DNA of 64,000 nt from Piromyces finnis. Taxonomy: Eukaryota; Neocallimastigomycota; Neocallimastigomycetes; Neocallimastigales; Neocallimastigaceae. A model generated the notes under the pieces. That model was not told the DNA's origin, ran no database searches, and was given only the letters and a program-made list of their open reading frames with translations. The stretch lies in the NCBI GenBank assembly GCA_002104945.1, contig MCFH01000001.1:2452501-2516500 (forward strand), given 5' to 3'. Each line of letters begins with the position of its first letter. Within the stretch, counting starts at the first letter, position 1. Below are positions 43,600-55,860 of this stretch, piece after piece. Position numbers and translations under genes: made by a program.

Positions 43600-44703
43600 C
43601 TACAACATTTTAGCATTTCCAATATCCCTTTCATTCATTTTTAATATAGATTTATTATCCTTTAAATTATTAATTAATAATTGAGTAATTTCCATATTTT
43701 TGTTCTTGGTAGCCCAATACATTGGATTTTTACCATTATATTCATCCTCTTCACTTAAATTTAAATTAATATTATTTTCTTTTGAATAATTAATCAATAA
43801 TTTAGTTAATTCAATATTATTTTCTTTAGTAGCTATAAAAAGTGGATAATCTCCAAATTCATTTGTTTTATCAATGTTTAGTGTTATATTATGTTTGTTT
43901 GCATAATCTATAAGCAATTTGACCATTTCTATATTTTTTTTATAACATGCCCAAATTAATGGGTAGTTTCTATGAATATCATCTGGGTTCAAATCCAATG
44001 TGATATTGTGCTTATCGGCATATTCATATAACAATTTTACCATTTCAATGTTATTTTTATCGGTAGCTTCTAAAATTGGGTAACATCCATATTTATTAGT
44101 ATCATTTATATTTAATACAATATTATTTTTTTCAGAATACTCCATTAATACTTTAATTATTTCTATATTATTCTTTTTACAAGCTAATAAAAGTGGAAAG
44201 CATCGTATTTTTGATTTTTCATTTATAAATAATGTAATATGATTTTCATTTGCATACTCGATTAATAATTTTAATAACTCAATATTATTATTATAGGTAG
44301 CCCAGTAAAGAGGATAATCTCTAAAATCACTTAATTCATTCAAATTCAAAACAATATTATTATGATTAGAGTATGCCATGAGTAGTCTTACGATATCAAT
44401 GTTATTTTTTATAGAAGCTAATAATAATGGATATTCTCCGATATTGCTCTTATCATTTAGATTCAATATAATTTTATTTTTTCCAGCATATTCAATTAAT
44501 AATTGGGCTATTTCAAAATTACTTTTATTACATGCCCATAGAAGAGGACACATTCCTTCATTATCTTTTTCATTCAAATCTAAAATAATTCCACTTTTAC
44601 TTGCTTTTTCCATTATTGAACGAACCTTTAAAGAATCATTATTGTCAATTGCTTTTATAATTGATTTCACATCATTTGATTCAAATAATCCAAATATTCC
44701 CAT
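43600..44703 (-). CDS. Ankyrin-like protein with about 8 units of 39 residues (367 aa)
   Basis: A single exon starting MGIFGLFES. The N-cap (IIKAIDNNDSLKVRSIM, then ILDLN) is followed by about eight units of 38-39 residues with YPLL-x-A, NNIE-x-LL-x-YA and HNI-x-L-x-LN signatures. The family is the same as 12635-14692 and 53236-54219. The C-cap ends LKMNERDIGNAKML and lacks the extra tail of the other two. No signal peptide or membrane helix is seen. The short, repetitive, closely similar units suggest growth by internal duplication. The function is unknown, and a protein-binding role is inferred from the ankyrin-like pattern. Confidence 0.85.
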   Translation of the reverse strand: MGIFGLFESNDVKSIIKAIDNNDSLKVRSIMEKASKSGIILDLNEKDNEGMCPLLWACNKSNFEIAQLLIEYAGKNKIILNLNDKSNIGEYPLLLASIKNNIDIVRLLMAYSNHNNIVLNLNELSDFRDYPLYWATYNNNIELLKLLIEYANENHITLFINEKSKIRCFPLLLACKKNNIEIIKVLMEYSEKNNIVLNINDTNKYGCYPILEATDKNNIEMVKLLYEYADKHNITLDLNPDDIHRNYPLIWACYKKNIEMVKLLIDYANKHNITLNIDKTNEFGDYPLFIATKENNIELTKLLINYSKENNINLNLSEEDEYNGKNPMYWATKNKNMEITQLLINNLKDNKSILKMNERDIGNAKML

Positions 44704-46925
44704 TTTTTATTTTATTATTTTCTTTATTATTTGTTCTTTTATTTTTTTTTTTAAAAAAAAATTAAAATAACTCCTAGTCAAATAAAAATATAATTAAATT
44801 TCCTTTATTATTTTATATAATATTACAACTATACTTTTACATATAAAATAAATTTATGTATATAAAATTTTTAAAAATTTAATATTGTAAATTTCAACGA
44901 TTTCAATATGGTATTTAAGTGTACATGAATTAAAAATATGGTTAGAAATTAAGATATAGAAAATAAAGTTAGATATTACAAGTATAAAAATTATATATAT
45001 TATATTATAGAAAAGTAATTATAATGAATATATTTAAGATTACAAAGAATTGAGGATAATTTTTTGATTATGACAAATAAAAGAGTAAAAATTTATATAT
45101 GTAATATGATAAAAACTAATAATACATATATATCATTTTAATGGAATATATTTATTGAGAGATATCAAAATAAATATTTAATCTACTTTAATATTTTTTA
45201 TAAAAAAAAAAAAAAAAATAGTAGTAAAGGTGAATTTTTATTTTTTATGTACGATGTACTAATTAAATTCCTATGAAAACTTGAATATTTTCAAAACTTC
45301 AATGATTCATATTTTTATTAATAAAATACATTAAACAATGAAAATCTAGTGATATATTCACATGACTATTTTCTTCATTATTTAATTTTTATATTAATTC
45401 TAATTATAAACATAAATTTGTTTTTAAATTTTTTTCTGGATTTATTTATTGTTATCTTTTTGTTTATGTCTATAAGAAGATGGTGTAAAAGTCAATATAA
45501 TATTAATACACTTTTTATTTGATTATGCATTAATAGCAAGTATTTATGATTGCTTTAAAAATTACTTTCATATCAAGGTAGTTTTTTATCATTAATTTAA
45601 ACAAAATTTTATAGTATTAAAATTGTAATCATTGTAATGTAATGTAAAAAGAAATATATTATTGTACTTAAAAAGTAGGATATCTAAAAAAAATAAAGTT
45701 AACATGCTTTCGTGCTTAACTAAAAAAAAAAAATAAACATAAAAGCATGGAACCTTAAAAAGTTGTGTTTAAAATTTTTTAATTATTTATTCAGCTTTCA
45801 TTATAAAAATTTTATTTTATTATTAATAATATGTTCACACGTGATATACATTGATTGTATATGAATTATCATTAATTTATGTTCAATAAAATTTTTGGAA
45901 AGTGGATTTTTCATAATATATTATAAATACAAAATAGTATATGTATAATATATAACCATAGATTAGATTTTATATTAATATTGGAAAAATCAATATAATT
46001 AATTAATTATTAAATATTTAAATATTCTAAACTTTATTTAATAATTTCCTTATTTGTATAATGTCATAATTTTTAATTTTTCCATAAATCAAGATTAGTC
46101 TAGATTACTAAATAAATGAATAAATAATTAATGTGTAAATAAATAATAGATTATTCATTATTTAATATTAAATATTTATATTAAAATTATATTAAATAAT
46201 AAAAAAAATATATAATTAATTAATTAAAGTTGTATATAATATTTATTAAGTTATTAAATAATTTGTTGGTAAATCCATTTTCTGTATATTATCAACATTA
46301 TTGAATATACTACAATTTATATGATAAAATATAATTAAATATAATTTTAATATTAGATTTCTATTTATTTTATTTTATAATATATACATCAATAATTGAA
46401 GTAAAAAAAGTAAACATTTCTTCATAAATAATAAAATTGTTTAAAGCCAAAAAAAAATCATAATGTATTTATTGATGTATTATTATAGATGTTAATATTA
46501 ACAAAAAAGTGGTATTTTATACTCTATTGAATAGACTATTTTTAAGACTTTTGAATCTAGCAGTATCTCTTAAATGATCTATAAACAACATAAAATAGAA
46601 TATTCAAAGTATTAAACAATTAAAATATATATAAACTATATTTTCTATTATACCATTATTTACTCAACTTTGGGACCTTTATTTATTATTACATTATTGC
46701 TACATTTTAATTACAATGTAGGAATATTCTAATTTGATAATAAATCCATTGGTGTAATAAATGGGGAAAAAATAGAATCACATAGTAAAAATAAAATAAA
46801 ACAAGAAAAAAGACAAAACGCCAAAAAAAAGTATAATTTTATATTTTAGTATAAATATCAAAAAAATTCTTTTTAATATATTTTTTTTTTCATATTATAA
46901 TTTTTTGATTATAAATATTTAAAAA
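44704..46925. other. AT-rich intergenic DNA, no gene seen
   Basis: No coding-like frame longer than a few dozen codons is seen. It holds the divergent promoters of the ankyrin-like gene (leftward) and the small gene at 46926 (rightward). Confidence 0.5.
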
Positions 46926-47204
46926 ATGTCTGAACAAGGTCCACCAGCTATTTTCAAGAAGTACTTCCCAGACGGTCGTCCAGAATCTTTAAAGAAGCTT
47001 TTCCCAAACGGTCCACCACCAGCCGAACTTTTCGAAGGTGATTACCCAGAAGACCAAATTCCACCAAAACTCTTAGCTCTTTTCCCAAATGGTGAACTTC
47101 CAGATGATCTTAAGATTTTCAAGGAAAACGTTCCAGAAGATTTAAAGGAATTCTTAGTTAAGACTACCAGAGCTATGAAGGCCAAGCTTGCTGCTCAAAA
47201 CTAA
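46926..47204 (+). CDS. Small proline-rich protein with strongly biased codons (92 aa)
   Basis: I do not recognise the family. The single exon is clearly coding: unlike its neighbours it uses C-ending and AAG codons heavily (TTC, AAG, GGT, CCA, GTC), a mark of very highly expressed genes in gut fungi. The protein is acidic and built of near-repeats of LFPNG followed by prolines (KYFPDGRPES, LFPNGPPPAEL, LFPNGELPDDL). It ends with a basic helix (TTRAMKAKLAAQN). No signal peptide or membrane segment is seen, so it is probably cytosolic. The start context AAAAAATGTCT is good, and an AT-rich leader with no upstream ATG nearby supports this start. Confidence 0.8.
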   Translation: MSEQGPPAIFKKYFPDGRPESLKKLFPNGPPPAELFEGDYPEDQIPPKLLALFPNGELPDDLKIFKENVPEDLKEFLVKTTRAMKAKLAAQN

Positions 47205-49210
47205 ATACAATAAATATAGAATTAATAAAAAAAAAGTAATTTAGAATATATATATAAACATGTAAATTATTGAAATAATGTTTATAATATATATAAATTC
47301 CAAAATATTATAAACATGAATTATCATGTTAAAACAATGTAAAAAATCTATCTTAAAAAAAAAATAAATATAGAAATTATTAGATAAATAAACTTATTTT
47401 TATATTTAAATTATAAAATATTTTATTGTATCGTTGAAAGGTGTTAAAAATAAAATATTAAAAATATTTGAATTTATAAATTGAAAGGTCTTTTGAAATA
47501 AAACATTAATAATAAAAAATAGCTGTTTGGAACAAGGATAACTAGGTAATGTTTATAAAGTTTAAATATATTGTTAAATAAATAAAGTGAATTTTTTTTA
47601 GCTTATTACATATTAATGTCAAAAGAAATATATTTAGTAGTAAAAAAAAAAAAAAAAAAGAATATATATTAAGCAATTTTAAATATTTATAAACAAAGTA
47701 ACTAAATTAATTCAACATGAAAACAAGAACAGTTATATGCCCTAATATTTTAAATTATTATTTTCAATTAATACACTAAAAATTACATTTAAATAGTAAT
47801 TACTTATTGATATATTTCAAAAAGTGTTTCCATAAGAGGATGAGAACTGTAAATAAAACATCCAAATGAATGAAAGAGACAATTAGAATTTAAGTTTTAA
47901 ATAGTAAACACTATATCGTTCAAATGAATAAATAAATTCAATTTGCTTTTTTTTTTTAGAGATTTTATTTAAATTTTAGTAGATGGTTATATGTTTTAAA
48001 ATAAATAATAGTATATTAGAATAAAATATTTAATTCTTTTATTATACAAAATGTTCTTTTTTTTTTTTTAATAATAAAATTATAATAAAGCTTTTATCGG
48101 CGGTGTGATAAAAATTATTCATGGATTTCAAAGTATAATTAATTTTTCCTTTTAAATTTTTAATATTCCCTTAATAATTATTATTAGATACTATAAACAT
48201 TTATTCAATTTAACTTTACTGTATTCCTCATAAAATATTAAAAAAAAAAAAAAAAGTTTATTTAATAAAGCTTTATTATCTTTTATTTAATATAAAAGCA
48301 TAAACAATGAATACACAACAACAACAACAAAAAATACTTTTTTTATTATACAATGTTATTTGAAAAGGATACACAAAAAAGAGAAAAACAAAAACATCAA
48401 TAATACATGTAATAAAAACTATTTTTTTTTTTTTTTTTTTTTTTAATAATTTATTTATTTAGTTATATAATTAATAGTTGAAATTAGGATTATTATTTGT
48501 GAAAATAATATTAAAAGTTATTCATATATAATTATTAATATTAAATATTATAATATACATAAAATATGAATAAATACACTGTTTTGTAAAATTTTTATAC
48601 ATATTTAAAAATTTTAAATATTGTTAAATGAAAATAAAATTAATTTGTGACAATTGTTAAAGCGTATTATTCGAATTATGCTGACATACGGTTATTTAAA
48701 ATTTTAAAAACATAGATAAATAATACTAAATATAATTTTGGATTTTTTTTTTAATTTCTATAGGAATATTATTTAGTATATTTTAATAATAAAAAAAAAA
48801 AAAAAACTATTAAATAATATATTACTCTTGAATTCCTATATTTTTGATTTTGATATCATTTACTTTTTCTAATTTTTAAAATAAAAAAATTGAAAAGTTC
48901 AAAATTAATTATTGGAATGTTAAATAGATTAATATTAGTTTAATTTCTTTTTTTAATATTTATCTAATTTAAAAATAAACATTAAATACTAGTAATAATC
49001 AAAATTATATATATAATTGATTAATATTATAATTCATTTATATAGATATCGAAATCATTGATTATTATTATTATATATTTTTAGTTTTAGGTTTTTTGTT
49101 AAAAGAATGTTTTTTTTTTTTTTAATGTTTGTTTGTATTTGCGTTTGTAATTATTTGTGATTTTTGCTGATTGAATTAATGGGGTTATTAGATTTATATA
49201 TATAAATAAA
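47205..49210. other. AT-rich intergenic DNA, no gene seen
   Basis: It consists mostly of A/T runs. A hairpin with a GC-rich loop stands out at 48092-48113 (TTTTATC, loop GGCGGTGT, GATAAAA). No coding frame is seen. Confidence 0.5.
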
Positions 49211-50867
49211 TTAGTAACATTGTCCAAATTCTGATTGACATCCTCTTGAAATTAAACAATAACTAGTACTTTTTCCACACCAACCAAACTTACTACAACA
49301 TTGATGTGATGGACAACTACCAAATTCTTTACCACATCTTTTCATTTGAGTACTTTCTTGAGAATTTATTTGACATTGACCAAATTTCGATTGGCATCCT
49401 TTGGAAACAGAACAATATGAAGAACTCTTTCCACACCAACCATATCTACTACAACAAAAACCAGTAGGACAGTTTCCATATCCCATACCACACTTAATAG
49501 CTTGAGAGTTTTGTTGATTATTATCTTGAGATTTTTGTTGAGAATATATTTGACATTGACCAAATTCTAATTGACATCCTTTAGAAAAAGAACAGTAAGT
49601 AGAACTCTTTCCACACCAACCATACTTACTACAACATTGGCCTGATGGGCATTGACCATACCCTTTGCCACATCTATTAGATTTGATTATTACATTTTTT
49701 GAAGTTGTTTCTGATGAGACAGTAGTTTCTCTTTTTTTAAATATATTATTTATAAATCAATGAATAAAAACTATTAATAATTATGAATTTATTTTTTTTT
49801 TAATAATAATTATGACAATTGTAGTAGTTTTATTTAAATATTTTCATTAAAATATCTCAAATTTATATTTACAATTTTATAACTTTATTAAAATTCTTAA
49901 AAGATTCAAAATCTACATTACTGCCATATTGAGTTCTTTCTAAAGATCTAGTAAAGGGGTTATAGAAAAAATTATAAAAAATACATTTAATAAATTATCT
50001 TTTATTATTAAAAGTTTTAATAAATTAATTTACAAGAGTTCCAAGTCAACTAAATCATTAATTATATTAATTTCGTTTTGATTTAAAGTTACATCGGAAA
50101 TAGTTCTATAATATATTAATAATAAAACAAATTATTATTAAACAAAATATTATTAGTTTAACAGTAATAATAATAATAAAAATAAAATATATATGCTTAC
50201 ATAAATTTCAAACTTTTCAATTCTTTTAATATATTAAAGTCAACATTAGTACTTTGAAGGATAGTTCTTTTTTTTTTTTTTTATGAATGTATTAATATAA
50301 AATGAAACAATAAATATCTTTTTATATTATATTTATAATTACAATATGGATTGTTTAATAATTAATAAAAATGAGTTACATTGATGTAAGCTTATTAAGA
50401 TTTTCTAATGGTTTATAATTAACATTGGCTGTGAAATTTGATTTATAAATGTTTCTAGTATTTTATTATTATTTTTTTTTTTTTTGTTATAAATATGAAT
50501 ATTTGATATATTCAAAAAATATATTATATACATATATTTATTTAATTATATAATTATAAATATAATTGATAATATAAATAATTTACATCATTCAAACTTA
50601 CAATTTTTCAAGGTCAATATTTTTACTTATATTATCAATAAAATTTTGATTTATAATAGTAGAATCGAAATTCCTTTATTTATATCGAAAAAAAAAATAT
50701 TATAAGTAAATGAATTCAAAATTTCATTTCTATTGATTTTTAATTTTCTCATATTTATTTATAAAATTATTATTAATATATATATATACTTACAATTCCT
50801 TTTGTTCTTGGCCACAAACAAAGGAAATGAGTAAAAACAAAAAACTCAATAAATTATATATAAACAT
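49211..50867 (-). CDS. Secreted LRR protein with three chitin-binding (CBM18) domains, one repeat per exon (317 aa)
   Basis: Seven exons on the minus strand: 50794-50867, 50602-50673, 50380-50454, 50201-50266, 50034-50105, 49873-49947 and 49211-49730. Every intron is GT...AG and every junction has the same phase (two bases, then one), which makes the model convincing. Exon 1 is a signal peptide (MFIYNLLSFLFLLISFVCG). Exons 2 to 6 each encode one leucine-rich unit of 22-25 residues (for example ILKELKSLKFMTISDVTLN). Exon 7 has a short linker and three CBM18/hevein-like domains with C-G-x(5)-CP-x(3)-CCS-x-[YF]GWCGKS. CBM18 binds chitin, so the protein probably sits on the fungus's own wall or binds other chitin. 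It ends directly after the third domain (FGQCY) with no anchor. Confidence 0.88.
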
Positions 50868-52110
50868 TCTTATTATTTTTTATATTCTTTATATTCAATT
50901 TTTTTTTTCTTTATTATTATGAATATAACCTTTTCTAATATTCAATTCTTTTTTTTTCTTAAACAAATTCTCAATAATATTTAAAGTTTAAAATAGAAAA
51001 TGGCAATTACATTTTAAGAGTGTAGATGAAATTCTAACCAATAATATCAATAATAATGAATTTGTGTTACCTTTGAAATTTTATTTTTTTTATGCAATAA
51101 ATGTAATAATAGTTTTCTTTAAAAGGTGAATAATTCATTAAATGAGATTATAATTATATATTCAGTTAAATAGTAAAAACAAGTTCATAGAGATTATAAA
51201 ATTAAGAAAAAAAGTGAAATACTAAGAGTTCGAATTTATATATAGTAAATAAATAAATATAAATTATAGATTTTCAATAAATCTTTATAATTAAATAATT
51301 GCTTTTTTTTTTTTTTTTTTTACTTGTTTTATTTGTTTTATTTAATTTTTTCAAACGATTTTTATTATTATTATTATAATATTAATATTAATTTATATTT
51401 TTTTTTCTTGTCCTATATATGTGTTGTTGTTGGATAGGGATGCATATATATATGAAAATGATATAGATTATTTTATTATAATTATATATCTTTTGAATTT
51501 GGTGATTGTAATTTATTAATACTTTTATTATGTAGTTGTATTCATTCATTTACTTATTTATTTACAGTAAAAGAAGTATATTTAATATATAAATATCATT
51601 TGAATTAGTAATTCCATTATTACAACAACCACAATAAGATAGTTATTATTATTAAAAAGTTGGCTATTTCTTAAATATTATGATCCAATATGTAATTATA
51701 AAAGTAAATAACTAATTATTTGGAAAGTTTATATAAAAATAAGAATAGGTTTTATTTATAAATATTAAAAGTTTTTATTCTAATACATATTGAACTATTT
51801 GCAAAGATTATGCTTTATTTTGATGGTTACACAAGAAAATTGGTTGTAAAGTTCCATCTATAATAAAAATTTTCACAATAAATGTAGTAATTTGTATTAA
51901 TTTGAAAATTTTCCTTTTTTTTTTTTTTATAAAATCAGTACTATTCAAAAAAAAAAAAAAAAAAAAAAAAAAAAGCAACTTTTAACTCGTTTTTTTTTAT
52001 TTTTCTTTCTTAAAATTTAAAACTAAAATAGTGATATCGCTTTTTAAATTTATTCTTACATCTCTTTTATTGTTATAATTTTCAAGAATAGAAATTGTTG
52101 TATTTATCAA

Positions 52111-52113
52111 AAA

Positions 52114-52168
<55 letters not shown>

Positions 52169-52170
52169 TT
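52111..52170. repeat. AAT trinucleotide microsatellite
   Basis: About 20 copies of AAT. Confidence 0.95.
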
Positions 52171-52340
52171 AATAATAAAAAAAAAAAGAAGGTAATATCA
52201 TAATATATGTTTTATTTATTCTTATTTTCTTTTTTTCATATTTTCTTTAAGTATTATTAATAGAATAATTATTTAACTGTATTTATCCATCTATGTCTAA
52301 GTATAAAACATATAATAAAATATTCATGTAATATTTATTT

Positions 52341-52547
52341 ATGATAATAGCTAACTATGATCAAAATATGGTTTCAAATAAACTTTTAATAGACTATGAA
52401 TTGAGAGAAGATATTACAACAATAAATATAGAAGAATTAGTTCCAAAATTAAAAAACTTAAAAGTTACAGGAATTGTAGGGAGTGAGGATGGAAATACAA
52501 ACTTATTACTATTAATATCGAATATAATCTTGTTTCTTGTTAGTTAA
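52341..52547 (+). pseudogene. Possible C-terminal exon remnant with GPI-like tail
   Basis: A 68-codon open frame. It reads IEELVPKLKNLKVTGIVGS, which is LRR-like, then SEDGNTN and about 15 hydrophobic residues to the stop, like a GPI-anchor signal. It looks like the last exon of a surface LRR protein, because an acceptor-like AG (GATAATAG) lies near its start. I could not find upstream exons on the plus strand, so it is either a fragment or a chance frame. Confidence 0.3.
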
Positions 52548-53235
52548 ATAAATCTTTAATGAGTTTCAATTCTTTAATCTCATTATAAAAAACAATCATA
52601 TTGTAATATGTTTCATATTTTCCTCAATTATAATAATTGATATATATTTTATTGTTTGTTGTATTTATTTTTTCAGTATTAAAGTTTTTCGATTATTATT
52701 TATCGGTATTCATAGAATTGTGATAATATCATCTTATTCATATAAAACTTGAAAATTAATTATGGATTCCATATGTCGTTCTTTGTAAGGAATAGCCTTT
52801 TTTTCAAAGTTGTTCATTTAAGTGGTTGTTGACTATGAATATATATGATATTATTTAAAGTTTATATTCCTATAATACTATATTAAAATTATATATATGA
52901 CAAAAGGATATCGTTTTATTTCTCATGTTGTTTTTAATATTTATAAAGTATGATAATATAGTTTTTACTACCGAATTAATGGATTCTAAATTTTGTTAAT
53001 TTAAAAATTGTAAATACTAATTAATTTAAATAGGAACCAATAAGATTGAAGTTCAGTAAATAATTTGACATTTTGTATAAATTAATTTAATTTATAATTA
53101 TATGGTTATTTAATTTTATTTTATTTTTATTTTTTAAAATTTTCTTTGTCTTCTTAACAATGTATATATGAAATTTATTTATTTTTACTATTTTATATAC
53201 CCAACTAAAAATAAATAATTAGACAAATAAAAAAA

Positions 53236-54219
53236 ATGGGACTAATCGACTTTTTTTCTTTTGGATTATTAATAAATAATGAAACAGATCAACTTTTAAA
53301 TGCTATAGAATACCATAATGTGGAAAAGGTTAAAGCAATTATTGAAAGAGCAAATAAAACAGAAAAATTATTAAATTTAAATGAAAAAGATGAGAAAGGA
53401 AGGGATCCTTTTATATTAGCATGCATAAAAAATGTTGAAATTACGGAATTATTATTAGGATATGCAGAAAGTCGAAATATAGTACTAGATTTGAATGGAA
53501 AAAGCAATTTTGGAGATTATCCACTAATATGGGCGTGTATTAAAAATAACATTGAAATTATCGAACTATTAATAAGTTATGCTGATAGACATCAAATAAC
53601 ATTAATTTTGAATGATAAAAGTGAATTAGGAGATTATCCTCTATATTGGGCATGTAATAAAGATAATATTGAAATAGCTAACCTATTAATAAATTATGCA
53701 AATAGTCATCAAATATTATTAAATTTGAATGAAACAAATGAATTAGGTGACTATCCTCTTTTGTTGGCTTGTAGAAAAAATAATTATGATATGATAAAAT
53801 TACTAATGAGTTATTCGGAAAAACACCAATTATTATTAAATTTAAATGAAAAAAACAAAGATGGTCTTTACCCAATATTGGAAGCAACTTATAATAAAAA
53901 TTCTGAAATTGTAAAATTATTAATTGAATATTCCAAAAGAAATAATCAAGTTTTAAATTTAAATGAGAAAGATAATTGGGGAAATTATATATTAACCTTA
54001 GTTATTAAAAATAATGATATAGAAGTAGCAAAATTATTATTTGAATATGCTGAAGAAAATAGTATTATTTTAAAATTGAATCAATATGATATTGAAAAAT
54101 TTACAAATATAAGGAATGAAATTAATGATTTATTAAATAAATATGAAAAAATAATATATAAATATTTTGGTGAGAATAGTTATTCAATTCAACCTTCAAA
54201 AGATACAATTTTAATATGA
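53236..54219 (+). CDS. Ankyrin-like protein with about 7 units of 39 residues (327 aa)
   Basis: A single exon starting MGLIDFFSFG. The N-cap (LLNAIEYHNVEKVKAII, then LLNLN) and about seven units of 38-39 residues match the family at 12635-14692 and 43600-44703 (GDYPL[IL], NNIEI-x-LLI-x-YA, HQI-x-L-x-LN). It ends with a degraded unit and a lysine-rich tail (KYEKIIYKYFG). No signal peptide or membrane helix is seen. The start has a short A-rich leader (AAATAAAAAA), like the other two members. Function is unknown beyond probable protein binding. Confidence 0.85.
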   Translation: MGLIDFFSFGLLINNETDQLLNAIEYHNVEKVKAIIERANKTEKLLNLNEKDEKGRDPFILACIKNVEITELLLGYAESRNIVLDLNGKSNFGDYPLIWACIKNNIEIIELLISYADRHQITLILNDKSELGDYPLYWACNKDNIEIANLLINYANSHQILLNLNETNELGDYPLLLACRKNNYDMIKLLMSYSEKHQLLLNLNEKNKDGLYPILEATYNKNSEIVKLLIEYSKRNNQVLNLNEKDNWGNYILTLVIKNNDIEVAKLLFEYAEENSIILKLNQYDIEKFTNIRNEINDLLNKYEKIIYKYFGENSYSIQPSKDTILI

Positions 54220-54477
54220 TTTTTTTTTTTTTAGAAAATAAATAAAAAACATATATATAAAGATGTTTTATTTAATAAAAAAAAAATAATAATAAAAATA
54301 AATAATGATTTTTAGATATATATATATTTATGTTATTTATTTATTTTTTTCAATGCACGTGTACCATAATATATTAAGTACTGGAAAATAATATACAGAC
54401 ATTATATTTTGTAAATTAATTCACATATTATTTTAATTAATAAATAAAAATATTCATGTTTGTTGTATAGTATTTGT

Positions 54478-55860
54478 TTATAAGTAATCTTCCTTCATCA
54501 CTTTATTTTTTATTAATTCAATAATTGTGTCATAATAATAATAAAAATAGTAAATAACGATAATAGTTATTAAAATGATATAGCGTGGATAATATTTAAA
54601 GTTGTTTCCGGTATTAATTTCCTTTTTATATTTTAAATTTAACACTATATCATTTTTATCATGAACAATAACTTCTTTTAATAAACTATTTTTTAAATAC
54701 CCCGTTTTGTTATTATAATTTTCATTTACTTCTTCTTTTACGTTTAATACTTTTGGTAAATTATTATAATTATAAAATAATGAATTTAAAAGATAATCAT
54801 TACCATAATTAATATGAATATCTATTATAAATATATAGGATAAGAAAATGAATGAGATATTAAAGAAAAAATAAATAAGCAAATAAAATAGAATATAAAA
54901 AAACAAAGAATTTTTAAATATATAATTAAAATTATTATTTTATTTCTTTAATCAAATATAAATGTATAAAAATATTTCAAACATTTACCATACTTGTAGT
55001 AACGAACATAAAAGCCAACCATCATCTTATCATTTTCTACCAAGGAGTGATGAGTAGTAACGTCTTGTTCGTAGAGATCAGATTCTCTAATAAAATTGTG
55101 AAATTGGAGCTTAATATTATTACTATTAAAGTAAGTTTTTTTTAAAGTAATTACTACAATTAAAAATTTATATGCATATTTTGTTAGAAATACAATCATT
55201 ATAAGAAATAACAAATAATATCTTTAAGAATAGTAATAGTTTTTAATAGATAATATAACTATTATAAATATATTCAATGATTACAATACATTTTGCTTTA
55301 TGATAAGTTAAATCGTTAATATTGCGAAGAACCATGACAATATTGACACAATATGGCATTTGTTCTTCTCGAAGACTATAGTCTTTTAGACAAAAGCTAA
55401 TATAATTTTGCTGATCTTTTGGATTATACGTTTTATGAAAACATAATCTCCTTTAATATATATATATATTATATTAAATTTTTAGTGTTTAGAAAATCTA
55501 ATTGCTTTCTTATAACCATGTAATAAAATGAAATATAAAACACATTTAAAATACTAAATATTAATCAATACCATATTTTAGAATCAGGATATACATATTT
55601 TCTTAAGCGATTATTATTGAAATTATTCCATTTTTCTATTCTATATTCATAGTATTTATCTTCAAGAATATTTTGATTATCATCCAATATTAATTCTCTT
55701 AATTCATTTAAATATTTTTCTGTAGCAACATCTATTATATAATTTTTATTTAATAGTAATAATATCAACGATTAATATAAAATAATTATTTCTATTGACT
55801 CTGATAGAAAGAAAATCAATATTTAATTATTTTACTATTTAATGATAATAACGGATTCAT
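54478..55860 (-). CDS. MATH-like domain protein with C-terminal membrane anchor (five exons, 284 aa)
   Basis: Exons on the minus strand: 55836-55860, 55572-55731, 55290-55450, 54989-55153 and 54478-54821. All introns are GT...AG and all phases agree. Two donors are GTATTG and the others GTAAAA and GTAAAT. The middle (about residues 60-170) resembles a MATH/TRAF-like beta-sandwich: KIWRLCFHKTY, YISFCLKD, VMVLRNIND, a phenylalanine before FHNFIRESDLYE, and LVENDKMMVGFYVR. The last exon has an Asn/Lys-rich stalk and one hydrophobic segment (YIILITIIVIYYFYYYY), with about 15 residues after it. It is thus probably a tail-anchored membrane protein. The first exon is only 25 bp and is the least certain part. 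The MATH assignment rests on pattern only. Confidence 0.65.

Larger units (their letters stand above)
50868..53235. other. AT-rich intergenic DNA with a possible decayed exon
   Basis: No complete gene is seen. It holds an AAT microsatellite (52111-52170), long A and T runs (for example A-rich 51949-51974) and the short frame at 52341-52547 listed separately. The promoter of the 53236 gene is at the right end. Confidence 0.45.

Noticed and set aside
45478-45585. Possible isolated exon (open for about 33 codons from GATGGTGTAAAAGTC, with AG before and GTAG after)
   Set aside because: No neighbouring exons, no recognisable domain, and the splice-like dinucleotides are expected by chance at this length.
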